From Shewanella corallii (GTDB lineage: Bacteria; Pseudomonadota; Gammaproteobacteria; Enterobacterales; Shewanellaceae), in contig NZ_JAKIKT010000007.1 of assembly GCF_023349125.1 (NCBI RefSeq), positions 124,001-188,000 on the forward strand: 64,000 nt of DNA. The letters are read 5' to 3'. A model generated the notes under the pieces. It saw nothing but the letters and a program-made list of their open reading frames with translations, searched no databases and was not told the DNA's origin. A program made the translations under genes and the position numbers. Positions within the stretch are counted from its first letter, which is position 1. The number at the start of each line of letters is the position of its first letter. This document shows, in pieces, positions 63,590 through 64,000 of the stretch.

Positions 63590-64000
63590 TCAATGCTGCT
63601 GCATCAAAGGCAATCTGACATTGAGTAGATAGTCATTAAATTCAAATCGTTGCAGGAAGTTGAGGGCCGTATCGACCCCCGACATAAACAGGTCATATTT
63701 ATGCTCTGGCGGCATTTCAAAGTTGAGCCACTGAATCTCGGGCTTAATGGGAATATTACTGACCAGTTCATCATAGTCCGCTGAGTGCACTACCCTCAGG
63801 TGATTATCAAACATGCGGCGTGAAGTGTTCACCACAGCGCCCAGATACTGCAGAAACGTATCCGTGTTGTGCTGATAGACATCATCCTCAAGCTTGACCC
63901 CTATGGTGGGGGCTCTGGGGGCGTGTCTGGAAGCCCGGGCCAGGTGAAAGATATCAAAAGGGAAGTTGGACACCATGCCACCATCGACAAACCGCACCTG
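63590..64000 (-). CDS. Patatin-like phospholipase, C-terminal part (cut by window edge)
   Basis: The last ~136 residues of a patatin-like protein. The catalytic Asp motif is seen as FVDGGMVSNFPFDIFH (DGG). The rest is the C-terminal lobe ending LLNVRLPLMQQH. The nucleophile GxSxG motif and start lie beyond base 64000. Intracellular acyl-hydrolase activity is likely from the family. Confidence 0.85.
   Translation of the reverse strand, partial: QVRFVDGGMVSNFPFDIFHLARASRHAPRAPTIGVKLEDDVYQHNTDTFLQYLGAVVNTSRRMFDNHLRVVHSADYDELVSNIPIKPEIQWLNFEMPPEHKYDLFMSGVDTALNFLQRFEFNDYLLNVRLPLMQQH

Noticed and set aside
63541-63590. Long imperfect hairpin after the patatin gene (GGTTCAGGCC arms) as a terminator
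   Set aside because: It pairs well but has a one-base bulge and no T run on the minus strand; left as undecided rather than annotated.
1-64000. CRISPR arrays, tRNA or rRNA genes
   Set aside because: No regularly spaced repeats, and no tRNA-like or rRNA sequences other than the tRNA-like part of tmRNA were recognised.

Overview
The window looks like a chromosomal segment of a Shewanella-type gammaproteobacterium. The tmRNA tag reads ANDDNYALAA, and three gene orders agree with that placement: ssrA-smpB-ratA-rnfH-bamE, the rlmN-pilF-rodZ-ispG-hisS-yfgM-bamB-der block, and a borosin methyltransferase/precursor pair just upstream of aceB-aceA. The assignment rests on gene content and recalled synteny, not on a database search.

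Layout. 1-3.0 kb: an enolase-superfamily dehydratase convergent with an amidohydrolase/SDR pair, probably an acid-sugar catabolic cluster. 3.2-5.7 kb: tmRNA, smpB, ratA, rnfH, bamE. 5.9-9.2 kb: a split borosin RiPP locus with an N-methyltransferase (SonM-like), a precursor on EACH side of it, and a downstream TPR-GGDEF diguanylate cyclase. 9.2-13.6 kb: a 1-kb regulatory gap and the glyoxylate shunt genes aceB-aceA. 13.6-22.5 kb: HDOD-GAF protein, mtfA, an RHH/ParA pair, DUF3820, an NrfJ-like protein, an acetyltransferase, DoxX, a 5'-nucleotidase, and a CNNM/CorC-type protein. 22.7-31.7 kb: the conserved housekeeping block. 31.7-38.5 kb: two kinds of MITE-like elements, a DUF2927 protein, an nrfA broken by a one-base frameshift, and an SDR/oxidoreductase pair divergent from a LysR regulator. 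38.5-42.9 kb: Kef-type K+/H+ antiporter with its flavodoxin-like partner, ppiB, CYTH protein, acetyltransferase. 43-49.4 kb: two tandem 1052-residue HD-GYP receptors. 49.6-53 kb: a secreted subtilase with six C-terminal repeats, and a DUF6708-like protein. 53-61 kb: cadBA and cadC, separated by about 2.6 kb holding AT-rich orphan genes. 61-64 kb: rhodanese, a small membrane protein, a prepilin gene split by a MITE, and the end of a patatin-like phospholipase.

The most interesting system is the borosin locus. The two precursors align without gaps over 71 residues and share a TY-[LI]-x-IH core at identical positions (62-67). One is cotranscribed with the methyltransferase. The other lies upstream in its own unit, closed by a perfect 20-bp terminator palindrome. 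c-di-GMP metabolism recurs in the window: one GGDEF protein in the borosin operon and two tandem HD-GYP receptors carrying a ~150-residue insertion inside the catalytic domain. Mobile DNA is limited to MITE-like elements; no intact transposase, integrase or CRISPR array was seen.
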